Of a stretch of DNA of 64,000 nucleotides, positions 1 through 10,176 are shown in pieces. The notes under the pieces are model-generated. The model did no database searches and was not told where the DNA came from. It was given only the letters and a program-made list of their open reading frames with translations. The translations under genes and the position numbers were made by a program. Origin of the DNA: Powellomyces hirtus. Lineage: Eukaryota; Chytridiomycota; Chytridiomycetes; Spizellomycetales; Powellomycetaceae. Position 1 is the first letter of the stretch. Each line of letters starts with the position of its first letter. Location of the stretch: the NCBI GenBank assembly GCA_025526995.1, contig JAHLKG010000013.1, positions 186,001 to 250,000 on the forward strand, written 5' to 3'.

Positions 1-1286
1 TCGAGCCAACCACGTCGTCCGCGGAGCCCAGCACCTTCACCGTGGAGCCCACTACCAGCTCCTCGATCGAGCCAACCACGTCGTCCGCGGAGCCCAGCAC
101 CTCCACCGTGGAGCCCACTACCAGCTCCTCGATCGAGCCAACCACGTCGTCCGCGGAACCTACCACCTCCACCGTGGAGCCCAGCACCTCCACCGTGGAG
201 CCCACTACCAGCTCCTCAGTTGAGCCAACCACCTCGTCCGCGGAACCCACGACCTCATCAGCGGAGCCCAGTACCTCCACCGTGGAGCCCACTACCAGCT
301 CCTCGGTTGAGCCAACCACGTCGTCTGCCGAGCCAACCACCAGCTCAACCGTTGAGCCAACCACGTCGTCCGCGGAGCCAACCACCAGCTCAAGCGTTGA
401 ACCAACCACGTCGTCTGCCGAGCCAACCACCAGCTCAACCGTTGAACCAACCACGTCATCCACGGAGCCCACCACCAGCTCAAGCGTTGAACCAACCACG
501 TCGTCCGCGGAGCCCACCACCAGCTCAACCGTTGAACCAACCACGTCATCCACGGAGCCCACCACCAGCTCAACCTTTGAACCAACCACGTCATCCGCTG
601 AGCCCACTACGTCGTCCGCCGAGCCCAGCACCTCCTCTGCCGAGCCGACTACCAGCTCGACTGTGGAGCCCACCACCAGCGCAATTGTTGAACCCACTAC
701 CTCGTCTGCTGAACCTACCACCTCCTCTGCGGAGCCAGCCCAGCTTGTCTCGTCTGCTGAGCCAACCACCTCGACCACCTCGTCCGCCGAGCCCAGCACT
801 TCATCTGCGGAGCCCAGCAGCACATCGCCGGTCGTCGAGCCCACCACCTCGTCGGTTGAGCCCATCGCCTCATCGGCAGAGCCCAGCAGCACTTCCTCCG
901 CCGAGCCCACAACTAGCTCCTCCTCTCCCGTTCCTACACCGGAAGTCAGCACCACCTCCGCACCTGCGACCGAGCCCACACCTACCGCCACGACTACCTC
1001 ATCCTCATCCTCCGCCAGCGCCAGTGCAACCAGCACTGACTTCCCCGCACCAAAGGATGCTGAAGGTCCCTCCACCGCCGCCTACGCCGGTGCCGCCGTC
1101 GGAGGTGTTGCTGCTGTCTCTGCCGTTGCCGCCGGTGTCTTCTTCTATCGATCCGGAACATTCAAGGGCGCGATGGCTCAAGCCACCGTCGCCCACCCGG
1201 CGTTCGCAAACGCGCAGCAGAACCCGCTGTACCAGCAACCTCACCAGTTGCACGAGAACCCGCTCTACCAGCCTCGAGTGGATTGA
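1..1286 (+). CDS. Mucin-like Ser/Thr/Pro/Glu-repeat single-span membrane protein (5' partial)
   Basis: The frame is open from the left edge, so the gene starts outside the window; the stop is at 1284-1286. About 300 residues are tandem 7-8 residue units of the form EPTTSS(A/S/T)(V), a typical substrate for dense O-glycosylation and an extended extracellular or wall-spanning stalk. A Ser/Thr-rich linker follows, then one hydrophobic span (about 1080-1150, beginning AYAGAAVGGVAAVSAV) and a cytoplasmic tail of about 45 residues. The tail carries two NPLYQ motifs (QNPLYQQ and ENPLYQP), which fit the NPxY class of endocytic sorting signal. This layout is that of a type I surface sensor or adhesin-like protein. 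The ligand-binding N-terminus, if any, is not visible. Function beyond surface glycoprotein is inference. The DNA repeat also creates long antisense open frames, which are not genes. Confidence 0.8.
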   Translation, partial: EPTTSSAEPSTFTVEPTTSSSIEPTTSSAEPSTSTVEPTTSSSIEPTTSSAEPTTSTVEPSTSTVEPTTSSSVEPTTSSAEPTTSSAEPSTSTVEPTTSSSVEPTTSSAEPTTSSTVEPTTSSAEPTTSSSVEPTTSSAEPTTSSTVEPTTSSTEPTTSSSVEPTTSSAEPTTSSTVEPTTSSTEPTTSSTFEPTTSSAEPTTSSAEPSTSSAEPTTSSTVEPTTSAIVEPTTSSAEPTTSSAEPAQLVSSAEPTTSTTSSAEPSTSSAEPSSTSPVVEPTTSSVEPIASSAEPSSTSSAEPTTSSSSPVPTPEVSTTSAPATEPTPTATTTSSSSSASASATSTDFPAPKDAEGPSTAAYAGAAVGGVAAVSAVAAGVFFYRSGTFKGAMAQATVAHPAFANAQQNPLYQQPHQLHENPLYQPRVD

Positions 1287-1891
1287 GGAAGAGATGAAAG
1301 CAAAAAAGAATAGCAAAAGAAGAACTTCGAGATCTATATTTTCTCTCACCAGCGTCTTGCAACGCTTTAGTATTAACGCTTTAGTACGTCGTTTGGGTAA
1401 TTGTTAGTGTCGTTCTTGGGATAGTTGTAGGCTAGTATTTGTATCCACTTACTTTGGGGTACAAGGAAAGCGTTGCAATAGACTTGATTTCGAAATTACT
1501 TCCCGCCTTTTTCGTGTTGCGCACTACACATTTTAAATGTTTGATGTGCAAGAGAGACTTTTAAATGTTTGATGTGCAAGACGATGGGTATCGTCCACCT
1601 TCGTATTGCCCTTTTTATACGAGGCCTCCCACCTGACGCGTTCCTGCCTGACGCTCTGCTTCCCGATCCCCAACCTTCAGCATCCTCCTCACACCTGCCT
1701 CTTCACACCTGCAAAATTTAATCGAATGCATGTTCCCCCGAGAAACGCGACGAGGGTCTGTTTAACGTCATGTATATTAATGCAGCGCGAGTAGTTGCGC
1801 GGAACGACTTCAAAGAATATAGCGTGAGAGGAGAGGAATAGGAAGGAGAGTTACGTTTTCATTACTGATAGGAAGGAGAGTTACGTTTTCA
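1287..1891. other. Intergenic spacer between two converging 3' ends
   Basis: This stretch holds the 3' region of the mucin-like gene (+) and the 3' region of the CDC50 gene (-). Apart from the 22-bp direct repeat and the start of a 30-bp tandem duplication I see no coding segment, RNA gene or clear signal. Confidence 0.6.
1531..1580. repeat. 22-bp direct repeat, two copies
   Basis: The 22-base unit TTTTAAATGTTTGATGTGCA(AG) occurs at 1531-1552 and again at 1559-1580, a 28-base period. It lies in the spacer downstream of the mucin-like gene. It may be a recent local duplication; no function can be assigned. Confidence 0.8.
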
Positions 1892-1898
1892 TTACTGA
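1839..1898. repeat. Perfect 30-bp tandem duplication over the CDC50 stop codon
   Basis: The unit at 1839-1868 is repeated at 1869-1898. The CDC50 stop (complement of 1892-1894) lies in the second copy, so the duplicated copy sits just downstream in the 3' UTR. The C-terminus of the protein is unaffected. Confidence 0.85.
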
Positions 1899-3443
1899 TT
1901 CTTGGCATTCCATGACAGATACGAGCGATCGCCAAGTTTTCTATGAACAGGACGGAAATCAGGTGAGCAAAGATGAGAACGTGAGAACGGGATGAAGACC
2001 ATTCGTGGTCAGACGTACCTAAACCGTACAGCCCAAACCAAGAACGCCGCAAAAGCCGCAATGCATCCGACGACCAGGAACGTGATACCCAAAAAGCCAT
2101 CTCTGCTCCCCAGAGGTCCAAGAGTGCTCAGAATAATACTTTTAGTCCCGCCAAAGCTTCTGACCTGGAACCGATCGACAACATCAACTCTATAGACTCC
2201 CTTCGGCAGCGTCGCGTCGGGGTTTTTGCCCCACAGCTTGCGGAAATGCGGGAAGCCTGCTTTGCGAAGCCAGACCTGCAGCCGTTCGTCAGTGGCAAAA
2301 TTTGGGTACTCAGTGGCGGTATATCCGTTGGGGTACTTGTGACGCCAGCCCGGTGGTGGGATGAGTTTAGTGGGGATAGACGTTGCAAGTGAGGGGTCGG
2401 TGAACCAGGGAGAGTTGGCGTAGTTTTCCAAATCTTCAGGCCATGAAATGTCCTTTGGTGGGAGCGTGTAGTTTGTGGTACCAGATTGTAACGGTGATAT
2501 ATCGTCTGCGTGGGGAAACAGTAATCGCAAAGCCGGTAAGAATTACACGGATGGATCGCAAAGTCCTAATCGCCAAGCACATCTGAAGCGTTACCTGAAA
2601 ACACGGAGTTCGCAATCAATCCACAAGGAAAATATTGTGCGTCCGGTGCAGCATTCTTGACCACCGCATCTCTATTCGCCTCCGGTGTTCTGCAATCGGG
2701 ATTCATATCTGCCATGTTTCCCGAACCCGTCCATGTTCCCACATTGCGTGCTGTATCGCAATTTGCATACCGCAACCACGAGCATTCGCCCGTGATATCT
2801 GCAGCTGTCAAAAACAACTTGCCACCGGTTTGTTCGGTGCTATGCGACTTGATGTACAGTCTATGGTTCTGATAGAACTGTGTGAGGGATATGTACATAA
2901 ACACCGGAGGCGGGAGGTCCCATCCGATATCAATCAGCATCGAGCATGTCGATGTTGATGAGTCGTATTGCCATTGAGCAATCCGTGTAGATTGTGTGCC
3001 GGGAGCTGGGGCGGCGAAGGTCGGTGGTGCGGCGGAGGAGCAATGCGTGTAGTCGAAGGTGATTTCGCCAATTGAGTTGTTGGCATGGTAGAGGTACGCT
3101 CCAACGGGGATGAATGCAAGTGCAATGATGGCAAGCGGTGTGGCGACGATGGTTGGTGTCAGGATTGGGAAAAAGTATGGGAGGTTTTGCTGCTTCCATG
3201 GTCGTTCTGCAATGAGCGGACGGGTTTAGAACGCTTCGGCGCTGCTTTTGAGAAGACCATAATGTTCTTTTGAAAACCTTTTTTCTGCTTTTTCCCCTTT
3301 GATTGGGCAGCGGCCGCTGCTGCCGCTTCTTCATTGCCTGCGTCCAGAGGTTGCCCGCTCCGTGCGGCGAGTTCATATGAAGGTGGGTCTGACGCCGGTG
3401 AGCCCGATGCCGCCGCTTTTTGTCGCGGGCCTGCCATGTGCAT
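1892..3443 (-). CDS. CDC50: Cdc50/Lem3-family phospholipid flippase subunit
   Basis: Non-catalytic beta subunit of P4-ATPase lipid flippases, needed for their ER exit and for moving aminophospholipids across the bilayer. Four exons on the minus strand: 3443-3278, 3206-2595, 2505-2019, 1940-1892; introns are 71, 89 and 78 bases with GTTTTC, GTAACG and GTACGT donors. The spliced protein has the family marks in order: KKERPWKQQNLPYFFPIL before the first membrane span, DYTHC at the start of the ectodomain, FYQNHRLYIKS, FPCGLIANSVFSD, the GGTKSIILST segment, a second span, and the C-terminal RKLGDRSYLSW. The splice joints restore exactly these conserved strings, which makes the model reliable. The start could be Met 3443 or Met 3437. 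The N-terminal 50 residues carry an Ala run and a basic KGKKQKK patch. Confidence 0.94.
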
Positions 3444-4145
3444 TGACAGGGCGGTGCGCGTAGGGAAACGGGACGCTATGCTTGAGGAGGACAGTACAGT
3501 CGACAAAGTGCAACAATGAATCAACAACCCCGCGGAAACAAAAATAAAAACGAAGACGGAAAAGGAGTCTATGGTGCTTGGTCCACCGGTAATCACCGTC
3601 GCGCCGGGGAAATCTGGGCTGCGCTTGGCAAACCCGCGGGGCGACGCAACGCCGGATTTTGCAACAACATACAGTAGAGCTCCCTCTCCACATCAACGTG
3701 GAAAGAAGAATGGACTGCGTTCACCAGTAGTTGCCTAACGTGTAGCACAATAGGTATCGATGAAATCAGCACAAGAACAAGTCCCGTCTTGGGAGGCGGC
3801 CCAATGTAGATTAGGAGCACGATGCTCTGTAATCGACGCTGTGTTCTCAAGTGACAAATGGGCTGACGAGACCCCTCCGGACCTACGACGAGCGTTTCAC
3901 GAGTCGAATCCTCTGGCAAAGTAGCGGATATGGCATTACATGGGAGTCACAAGGTGGTACTGTCTAGTTTAGTCTTTAGCACCGGTGCCGCGTGCATAAG
4001 CGCGAAAGCGCCCTTTTGTACTTGTATGAAGAAACTACAAATCCTAGGATTTCTCATGTTTTCCAAGTATATACTCGAATGTTACAAAGCGATCTTCAAT
4101 CTTGCCTATATAGCAACACACACGTCTTCCTGCCTATGCTCACGT
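3444..4145. other. Intergenic region upstream of CDC50
   Basis: About 700 bases between the CDC50 start and the stop of the glutathione peroxidase gene, both on the minus strand. It presumably holds the CDC50 promoter. Open frames here have no recognisable domain and no matching splice signals, so none is called. Confidence 0.5.
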
Positions 4146-4828
4146 TCAAAGGAGCTTCTGGATTTCGCCCTCGAGACTCTCTGGGGTGGTGGTGCCTGAA
4201 GTAGCGTATCATCAGCAACAACTTATCAGATGACCGTATATCTCTCTGGCTGGTGATACTTACTCGCATAACGATTCACCACCTGTCCATCCTTGTTGAT
4301 CAAGAATTTTTCAAAGTTCCACTTGATGCGCGTCAATCCCAACAGACCCGCCTTGTGCTCCTTCAACCACACATAGACCGGGTGCACATGGTCTCCATTC
4401 ACCTCCACCTTTTCCATGATCGGGAAGGACACGCCATAGTTGCGGGTACAGTATGCGCCTTCCTCTTCCGCCGAGCCAGGGGCCTGCGAGCCAAACTGGT
4501 TGCAAGGGAAGCCGAGCACCACGAGACCAGCGTCCTTGTGCGTCTTGTACAGTGTCTCGAGACCTTGGTATTGGGGAGTGAAACCGCACTTTGAGGCAAT
4601 GTTGACGACGACAACGGGCTTGCCTCGGAGGGAGGAGAGGTCAAACGGCTGGCCCTTGGCGTCGTTGACCTTGAGGTCGAAGAAAGAGGTTGGAGCGGCG
4701 GTGGTCATTTTGCGAAGAGGTGCGAGACGGGAATGACGGTTGAGTGTCGAGAGGGTTTTAGTAAGCGACTGTTTGCAAACGTTGCTGATGAGAAGAGTAG
4801 TCGTTGGGGTAGGAATAAGCTTCGGCAT
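4146..4828 (-). CDS. Glutathione peroxidase-like thiol peroxidase (GPX), possibly dual-targeted
   Basis: Reduces hydrogen peroxide and lipid hydroperoxides; the fungal members mostly use thioredoxin and act as peroxide sensors. Two exons: 4828-4264 and 4195-4146, joined by a 68-base intron with a GTAAGT donor; splicing restores the usual end RYASTTTPESLEGEIQKLL. Visible family motifs are NIASKCGFTPQY (peroxidatic Cys, not Sec), GFPCNQFGSQAPGS (catalytic Gln), GAYCTRNYGVSFPIM (the likely resolving Cys of yeast-type Gpx) and KWNFEKFL (catalytic Trp). The conserved domain starts at Met 4708 (MTTAAPTSFFDL), giving 164 residues. An in-frame Met at 4828 adds 40 residues rich in Thr, Leu, Ser, Lys and Arg and almost free of acidic residues, like a mitochondrial presequence. 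A further Met at 4873 is possible. Alternative starts giving mitochondrial and cytosolic forms are my inference. Confidence 0.92.
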
Positions 4829-5049
4829 CGAATATCGGAAGCGGAATGTCGGAGGTGGGTGATCTTGAAACACACGCGCCTCTCTTGGAATTTCACGCGA
4901 ATCGCGCGGATCGGCACTTTGCCGTCAACGTCAACCCATTTGTTGTTACATTTACGCACTCGGCACCGGTGCTTCAATCTTTACTAATGTAAAGTTGTAT
5001 TGAAAATTCCTCATCCCCTTGTACTTGTAAAAGGAAACTACAAACCCAT

Positions 5050-8000
5050 TTATTCTACCGATGGTTTCTCCGGTTCAAGCAGCTCATCCACGCACCCCCC
5101 CAAATCCGGCCACCGCGTCCTAATCATCGCCGTCACCTTCCCAACCATTTTCGTATGTCCCGCCTGCACAAGGGGTCTAAGCGCAATTCTAACAGTCTTG
5201 GGCGTGGGGCGGGGCGGGTACGCCATAATCGCAGCGCCATCCTCTTGATGGGTGTTGGCCGCCGCATCTTCCGCGTCCATGAGGGACAAGGTTTTGATGC
5301 CACCCATGTAATCTTTGCACAGCATCAGGCCTTCGATGAACGAGTTGCACATGTTTTCGGTGGGGAAGGAGGGGAAGGGGGTGGTAGTCGCAGCGGCGAC
5401 GCCATCACCAGGCAGCGCAATCACATTCCCAGTCAACAAGGGCTTGAGCGCCAACACATCGTTCCAAGCCTTGTACAGATCCGCATGCGGGTTCTTCTGC
5501 CACTGTTCCTTCCGTCTAAGATGTTCAGCTTCTTTAACATGTGCTGGCACACCGTACAACTTCATGCGTCTTGGCTCGCTGATGATGCGACGCGCAACAG
5601 AATCAATGTACGATGCCACAAACGCTTCGTTGATGAGGGCTCGCAGCGGGCGGGGTCGTGGGCGGCGCGTCCAGAAACTCAGTCGATCGTTGGTGTCCTC
5701 GGATGATGGATGTGTGCACTGTGCATGGACGACCCAATTCCACAGCCGTGTTGCGTCGTCGTGCCAGCCGGCCAATAGACAGATCTTCATGGCCGTTCCG
5801 AGAGTGACAGGGTCGATCGCGGGGAGATTAATGCGGGACAAAATCTGCAGTGCCAACGGAAACCTGCCGTCCTCGCAGTGCGCGTTCGCCAGCATGTGGT
5901 GCAGATGGATGGTGTCGTCCAACGCCCGCACCGGGTTCTGTGACAGCGCGATGGGTTTGCCGACGGCTGAAACGACGTGACGCTCAGCTTGGAGCGCGGT
6001 AATGCGGTCGGTAAGTGCTGCCTCTGCGCCCGCGAGATCCTCTGAGGAGATGTAGGCTCGAACGAGATACCGCCACGATGCATCGTCGAGGCCGATTCCC
6101 GCGGCTTCCATTTTGCTCATCCACTCGCGTGTTTCTGCTACTTGCCCAGCTGCGGCAAATATGGACATCACAGAGTTGTACGTCCATCGTGCTGGTACAA
6201 TCCCGTACTGTGGCATCAAGCTATCAACAATTTCTGAGACCTTGCCCAAGAACTGTGGCCCTTCATAAGCACCCATCATCATCACAAACGTAGCTTCGTT
6301 CGGTTGCAATCCGGCGCGCAGTATGGCGTTCCATCTATCTTCCACCAATCGAGCATCCTTCTCCATAGCTGCTTTCCTTATGAGCAGGTTATGCGTGTGA
6401 ATGGACGGCGTGATATTTCTTCTCGACATTTCCGCCATCCACTGGTCTACCTCCTTGGCAACACTCGCCACCTGATCCGAACTGAGCGCCGCGGATATCA
6501 ACGTATTGATAGTGGCTACTTCCGGGCGCACATAGCCCACATCAACCATGCGTCTGTACAGTCGGGTGCATTTCCAGTACTCGCCGACCTCCGTCCACCC
6601 TTTCAAGATCAAGTTCCATTCGCGAGTTCCAATGTCCGGGCACATCCTCACCGCAGCCTCGCAGAGCCGTGGCTCCTTCAACCGGGCATACGCGGCAGCC
6701 AGGTTACGAAACCAGTGCGCGTCAGGTTCGACTTGCAGGCGTGTGATGGCGGCGTGAATCTCTTGCACCTCGTCGACGGTTTTGGTGTTTGGCAGGAGAG
6801 CCGTGTAGGTGGATAAGTCGAATTCAATGTGATGCTTATGCATCAACTTCTTGATCTTCTGGAGAGATTCAAGATCGCCATCCCTCGCCAACCCGGCCAG
6901 CACGGTATTGTAAGCCCACGCATCCGGCTGCACTTGAATCGTGGCCAATATCCCACCCCCCGCCACCTTGCTCGGATCCGCCAACAATTGCAAGGCTTCT
7001 CGCGCTCGTCCCGCCTGGATATACGCTTTGATGATCAGATTATATACGATCGCGTCGGGAAAGATCCCAGCAGCCACCAGACTGCACATGACATCCATAA
7101 CTTCAGCAACCTGTCCGCGCTGGGCCATTGCAGCAATTAACGAGACGTAATTGTGGTGGGAAATGGTTTCTCCGTTCGCTAACATGCGCTGCAAAAGGTG
7201 GAGCCCTGTAGCAGTATGTCCGTCGCGCACAGCTTCGACAATTGCGCGGGGATACACCGCATATCTCGCCCCTGCTTTGTCGGCGATACGGTCTAGCGTC
7301 GAATCCAGCTTTGCAATCAAGCCTTGACGCGCGTAGAGAACCGCCAGGCTTTCCAACATGCCGATATCGGACCAACCATCTGCAATTTGTGTCACAACTT
7401 TCTCCGCGTTCTCAGTCAGACCCGCTCGGCACAGCGATTCTACGACTCGACCGCGCTGCGCTGCGTGAACCACCATTCCGTTTTTGGTCATGTAGTCGTA
7501 CGCGATGCTCACCCCTGCGCCGTCCTCGCAAGCTATGAGACCTTCGAGGGCAAGTGCCACCGATTGTTCATCAACTTTGAGACCATCGCGCTCTGCACTT
7601 CGTATAGCATATTCCAGGAGATGCCGCAAAGCACCAGCAGGCCACGTCATCTGGCGAGACGCAAACAGAATCTTGAACAGGCCCGCTTCAAACGAGACAT
7701 CATGTTTGATGAACACACGACAGAGCAGCTCCACTTCTTCTCCGTTCCGTTGTTGATAACGGGCCATGATCAAATTTCCAACGTCTTTGATGGACGGTTT
7801 GGTTGGTGCATGGCCAATCACCTGCTCGAGAATCGTAGAGGTCATTCTTCCGTCGTACTCTTTGAGCAGGGTCGCTACAGAGCTCCAGTTGGCGCGACTG
7901 GGCGTGATTCGCTCCTTGACAGCTTCAAGGAGGACCCAGTGCAGATCCTTGGGCCGTTCGTCCATGTGCAATGCCTTGGCCATTGCCAAGACCACATGGG

Positions 8001-10176
8001 TCTCGAACGACAACCCATCGGAAACGCCAGTCCGATAGACTTGCAGCGCCGATTCCACATTTCCTGTTTGTACATGTCCCAAGACCATGGCCGCAACAGA
8101 CGGGTACCAGATCAGTCGTGATGTGTTATTCGCGCTCTTTCCATGCGACACAATGTCTCGCGAAGCCATCCAGCAGCGATGCGCTGCATCGATGCGACCA
8201 TCGCGGCACAACGTCGCAACCGTCGAGTTGAGCGTCTTGTAAGCGCCCGTGACTTTGTTCCGGCATACCTCCTCGACAAGATCTACCGCGGCCTCGTATT
8301 GTTTGGTAGCCAATGCCACCTCTATCCGCAATCTAGTGGTATATTGGTTTGGGATCAACCCACTCGCGTTCAGCCCGGCCAATGCTTTCGCAGCTTGGTC
8401 CGGATTTCCCGACCGCAGCCATCCGGATATGAGCGAATTGTAACAACCCTCATCAGGTTGAATCCCATTCTGTTCCATCTTGCTCCAAAACCGGAGCAGA
8501 GCGTCCATGTCAGGAATACGTGCCAGCGCGCCCAACAACGGACTGAAAGTGGCACAGGTCGGCGCAAGACATAGTTTGGGAAGGGTATGGAACAAAGCAA
8601 AGGCTTCTGAAAGAGTTTCCGGTAGCTTCGCCAATGCAGCAATGCGACGGTTCGCGATGCCGATATTTGCAATGAACGTCTTTTCAAACGTACTATTGAG
8701 AACGCTGTTTATGTCCAACACGGCTGTTTCGTCGTTCTTCTCTGTTTGACGTCCGTTATCGAGTGCAATGGCACCATATTTGTCGATTGTAACAGCGTCG
8801 CTCTTCGAATTCCGAGCACGCATGGCCCGCCATGCTTGCTCATAGATTTGATCAGAGGGATATCCTCTGTCGACTAGGCAATCGTGCGCCACCGGGATCA
8901 GATCGAGCGCATTTTTCTTGAGCATCTCCTGCACCACTACGCGATAGAAAGTGCCTCGGTCATCGTCATGCTGAAGCCCGTCGGCCGTCCTCATCTCCAA
9001 GGCCATTTTCAGCTGACTCAGGTCGGATTCGGAAGCTGCTAAACGAACCAAGCTCAGCTTGACCGCTGTGCTGAGTTTATTGCCCCGATCAACAATTTCC
9101 TGGACCCAGCGCTCTGCAGCATCGCGGTCTTGGCACTCTACGCTCGCTGCTACAAATCGATCCAGCAACCATCCTGGCGGCCGATACCCGGCCTGCACCA
9201 TCGCGTGATAGTGTGTTTCAGCGCGCGTGCAGTCGTGGTTCCGCAGCAGGGCGGCTATGATGGTGCGGTACGTCATTACGTCGGCCGGGAAACCAGCTTG
9301 GACCATCGAGCTAAGAGTCGCCATCCCGGCCTCGGTGTCGCCGGCGCGGAGATAGGCTTTGATTAGAATATTATACGTGATGGTGTCTGGCTGAATATGA
9401 TCTGCTTCCATTGCACGCAGAACGCGTGCTAATTCCGCTGTATCGAGTCGATCCATGCTCCCCGCCAAAGCTGCCAGCACGGTGTTGAAGGTGACGAGGT
9501 CTGGTTTCACGCCGACATGCGTCATGGCCTCGAGTCCTTTTCGAACAGCAGTGATGTTGCCCCTTCCTGCAAAATCCGACAACAGCAGATTGTAGGTCGT
9601 CACATCAGGTTGGTGCCCCTGTTCTCTCATTTTCTCCAGAGTTATTCGCACCGCCTCGTCTTCTTGCAGCGATATGTACGATGTGAGCATCAAATTGAAT
9701 TCGTGCAGATCCAAGGGGATCAATAGATTTTGTAGATCTTCGAGAAGTTGGAGAGTGGTCTGCACGGGGTGAGGTCCCCATTCACCTTGTCGAACGAGCC
9801 TAATGAGGGACCTGATTATTTTGTGGGTGATTCGCGTCCGCCCTTGCGGGTGCGTCATGATGCGTCTGTAGGTAGTTAATGCTCCGTTGACGTCTCCAGA
9901 ATCTATCTCACTCGAGAGCTTTCGCAAAAAGCCACGTGTTCCTGATACTGGGTCATGATGGGAATCATTCGATAGAGGCTGGAGGCGTGGACGAAGAGCG
10001 AGATCTGAAGACGGTGTGGCCGACGGGGTGGAGGCTGGGAGGCTGGAGGATGCGTCGGAGGTGGAGTAGGCGCGGCTGAGCAGACGAAGACTTGGGAAGC
10101 CACGCTGGTAAGATATCGGGCGACGGTATAATAAGACTGCGATGGTGGATGGTGAGGCCCGAGGAAGAAATGCCAT
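5050..10176 (-). CDS. Very long mitochondrial-type pentatricopeptide repeat (PPR) protein
   Basis: A single uninterrupted frame of 1,708 codons. The N-terminus (MAFLPRASPSTIAVLLYRRP, then more Arg and Ser) reads as a mitochondrial presequence. PPR units are plain from about residue 130, for example PDVTTYNLLLSDFAGRG, PDLVTFNTVLAALAG, PDTITYNILIKAYLRAGD and ADVMTYRTIIAALL, and recur with breaks to about residue 1500 (RWTYNSVMSIFAAAGQ). PPR proteins bind organellar RNA and act in processing, stability or translation. No C-terminal SMR, endonuclease or other catalytic domain is seen. Family-level assignment is firm. The RNA target is unknown; length and array resemble the large single-gene PPR regulators of fungal mitochondria. 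It is intronless although most neighbours are intron-rich. Long open frames on the opposite strand are shadows. Confidence 0.9.
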   Translation of the reverse strand: MAFLPRASPSTIAVLLYRRPISYQRGFPSLRLLSRAYSTSDASSSLPASTPSATPSSDLALRPRLQPLSNDSHHDPVSGTRGFLRKLSSEIDSGDVNGALTTYRRIMTHPQGRTRITHKIIRSLIRLVRQGEWGPHPVQTTLQLLEDLQNLLIPLDLHEFNLMLTSYISLQEDEAVRITLEKMREQGHQPDVTTYNLLLSDFAGRGNITAVRKGLEAMTHVGVKPDLVTFNTVLAALAGSMDRLDTAELARVLRAMEADHIQPDTITYNILIKAYLRAGDTEAGMATLSSMVQAGFPADVMTYRTIIAALLRNHDCTRAETHYHAMVQAGYRPPGWLLDRFVAASVECQDRDAAERWVQEIVDRGNKLSTAVKLSLVRLAASESDLSQLKMALEMRTADGLQHDDDRGTFYRVVVQEMLKKNALDLIPVAHDCLVDRGYPSDQIYEQAWRAMRARNSKSDAVTIDKYGAIALDNGRQTEKNDETAVLDINSVLNSTFEKTFIANIGIANRRIAALAKLPETLSEAFALFHTLPKLCLAPTCATFSPLLGALARIPDMDALLRFWSKMEQNGIQPDEGCYNSLISGWLRSGNPDQAAKALAGLNASGLIPNQYTTRLRIEVALATKQYEAAVDLVEEVCRNKVTGAYKTLNSTVATLCRDGRIDAAHRCWMASRDIVSHGKSANNTSRLIWYPSVAAMVLGHVQTGNVESALQVYRTGVSDGLSFETHVVLAMAKALHMDERPKDLHWVLLEAVKERITPSRANWSSVATLLKEYDGRMTSTILEQVIGHAPTKPSIKDVGNLIMARYQQRNGEEVELLCRVFIKHDVSFEAGLFKILFASRQMTWPAGALRHLLEYAIRSAERDGLKVDEQSVALALEGLIACEDGAGVSIAYDYMTKNGMVVHAAQRGRVVESLCRAGLTENAEKVVTQIADGWSDIGMLESLAVLYARQGLIAKLDSTLDRIADKAGARYAVYPRAIVEAVRDGHTATGLHLLQRMLANGETISHHNYVSLIAAMAQRGQVAEVMDVMCSLVAAGIFPDAIVYNLIIKAYIQAGRAREALQLLADPSKVAGGGILATIQVQPDAWAYNTVLAGLARDGDLESLQKIKKLMHKHHIEFDLSTYTALLPNTKTVDEVQEIHAAITRLQVEPDAHWFRNLAAAYARLKEPRLCEAAVRMCPDIGTREWNLILKGWTEVGEYWKCTRLYRRMVDVGYVRPEVATINTLISAALSSDQVASVAKEVDQWMAEMSRRNITPSIHTHNLLIRKAAMEKDARLVEDRWNAILRAGLQPNEATFVMMMGAYEGPQFLGKVSEIVDSLMPQYGIVPARWTYNSVMSIFAAAGQVAETREWMSKMEAAGIGLDDASWRYLVRAYISSEDLAGAEAALTDRITALQAERHVVSAVGKPIALSQNPVRALDDTIHLHHMLANAHCEDGRFPLALQILSRINLPAIDPVTLGTAMKICLLAGWHDDATRLWNWVVHAQCTHPSSEDTNDRLSFWTRRPRPRPLRALINEAFVASYIDSVARRIISEPRRMKLYGVPAHVKEAEHLRRKEQWQKNPHADLYKAWNDVLALKPLLTGNVIALPGDGVAAATTTPFPSFPTENMCNSFIEGLMLCKDYMGGIKTLSLMDAEDAAANTHQEDGAAIMAYPPRPTPKTVRIALRPLVQAGHTKMVGKVTAMIRTRWPDLGGCVDELLEPEKPSVE

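Noticed and set aside
292..594. Trp/Leu-rich repetitive frame on the minus strand
   Set aside because: It is the reverse complement of the EPTTSS-coding repeat; the regular TWLVQRLSWWW pattern comes from the DNA repeat only.
7324..8121. 265-codon open frame on the plus strand opposite the PPR gene
   Set aside because: It lies wholly antisense to a clear PPR coding region, has no domain or start context, and similar shadows occur along the whole gene.
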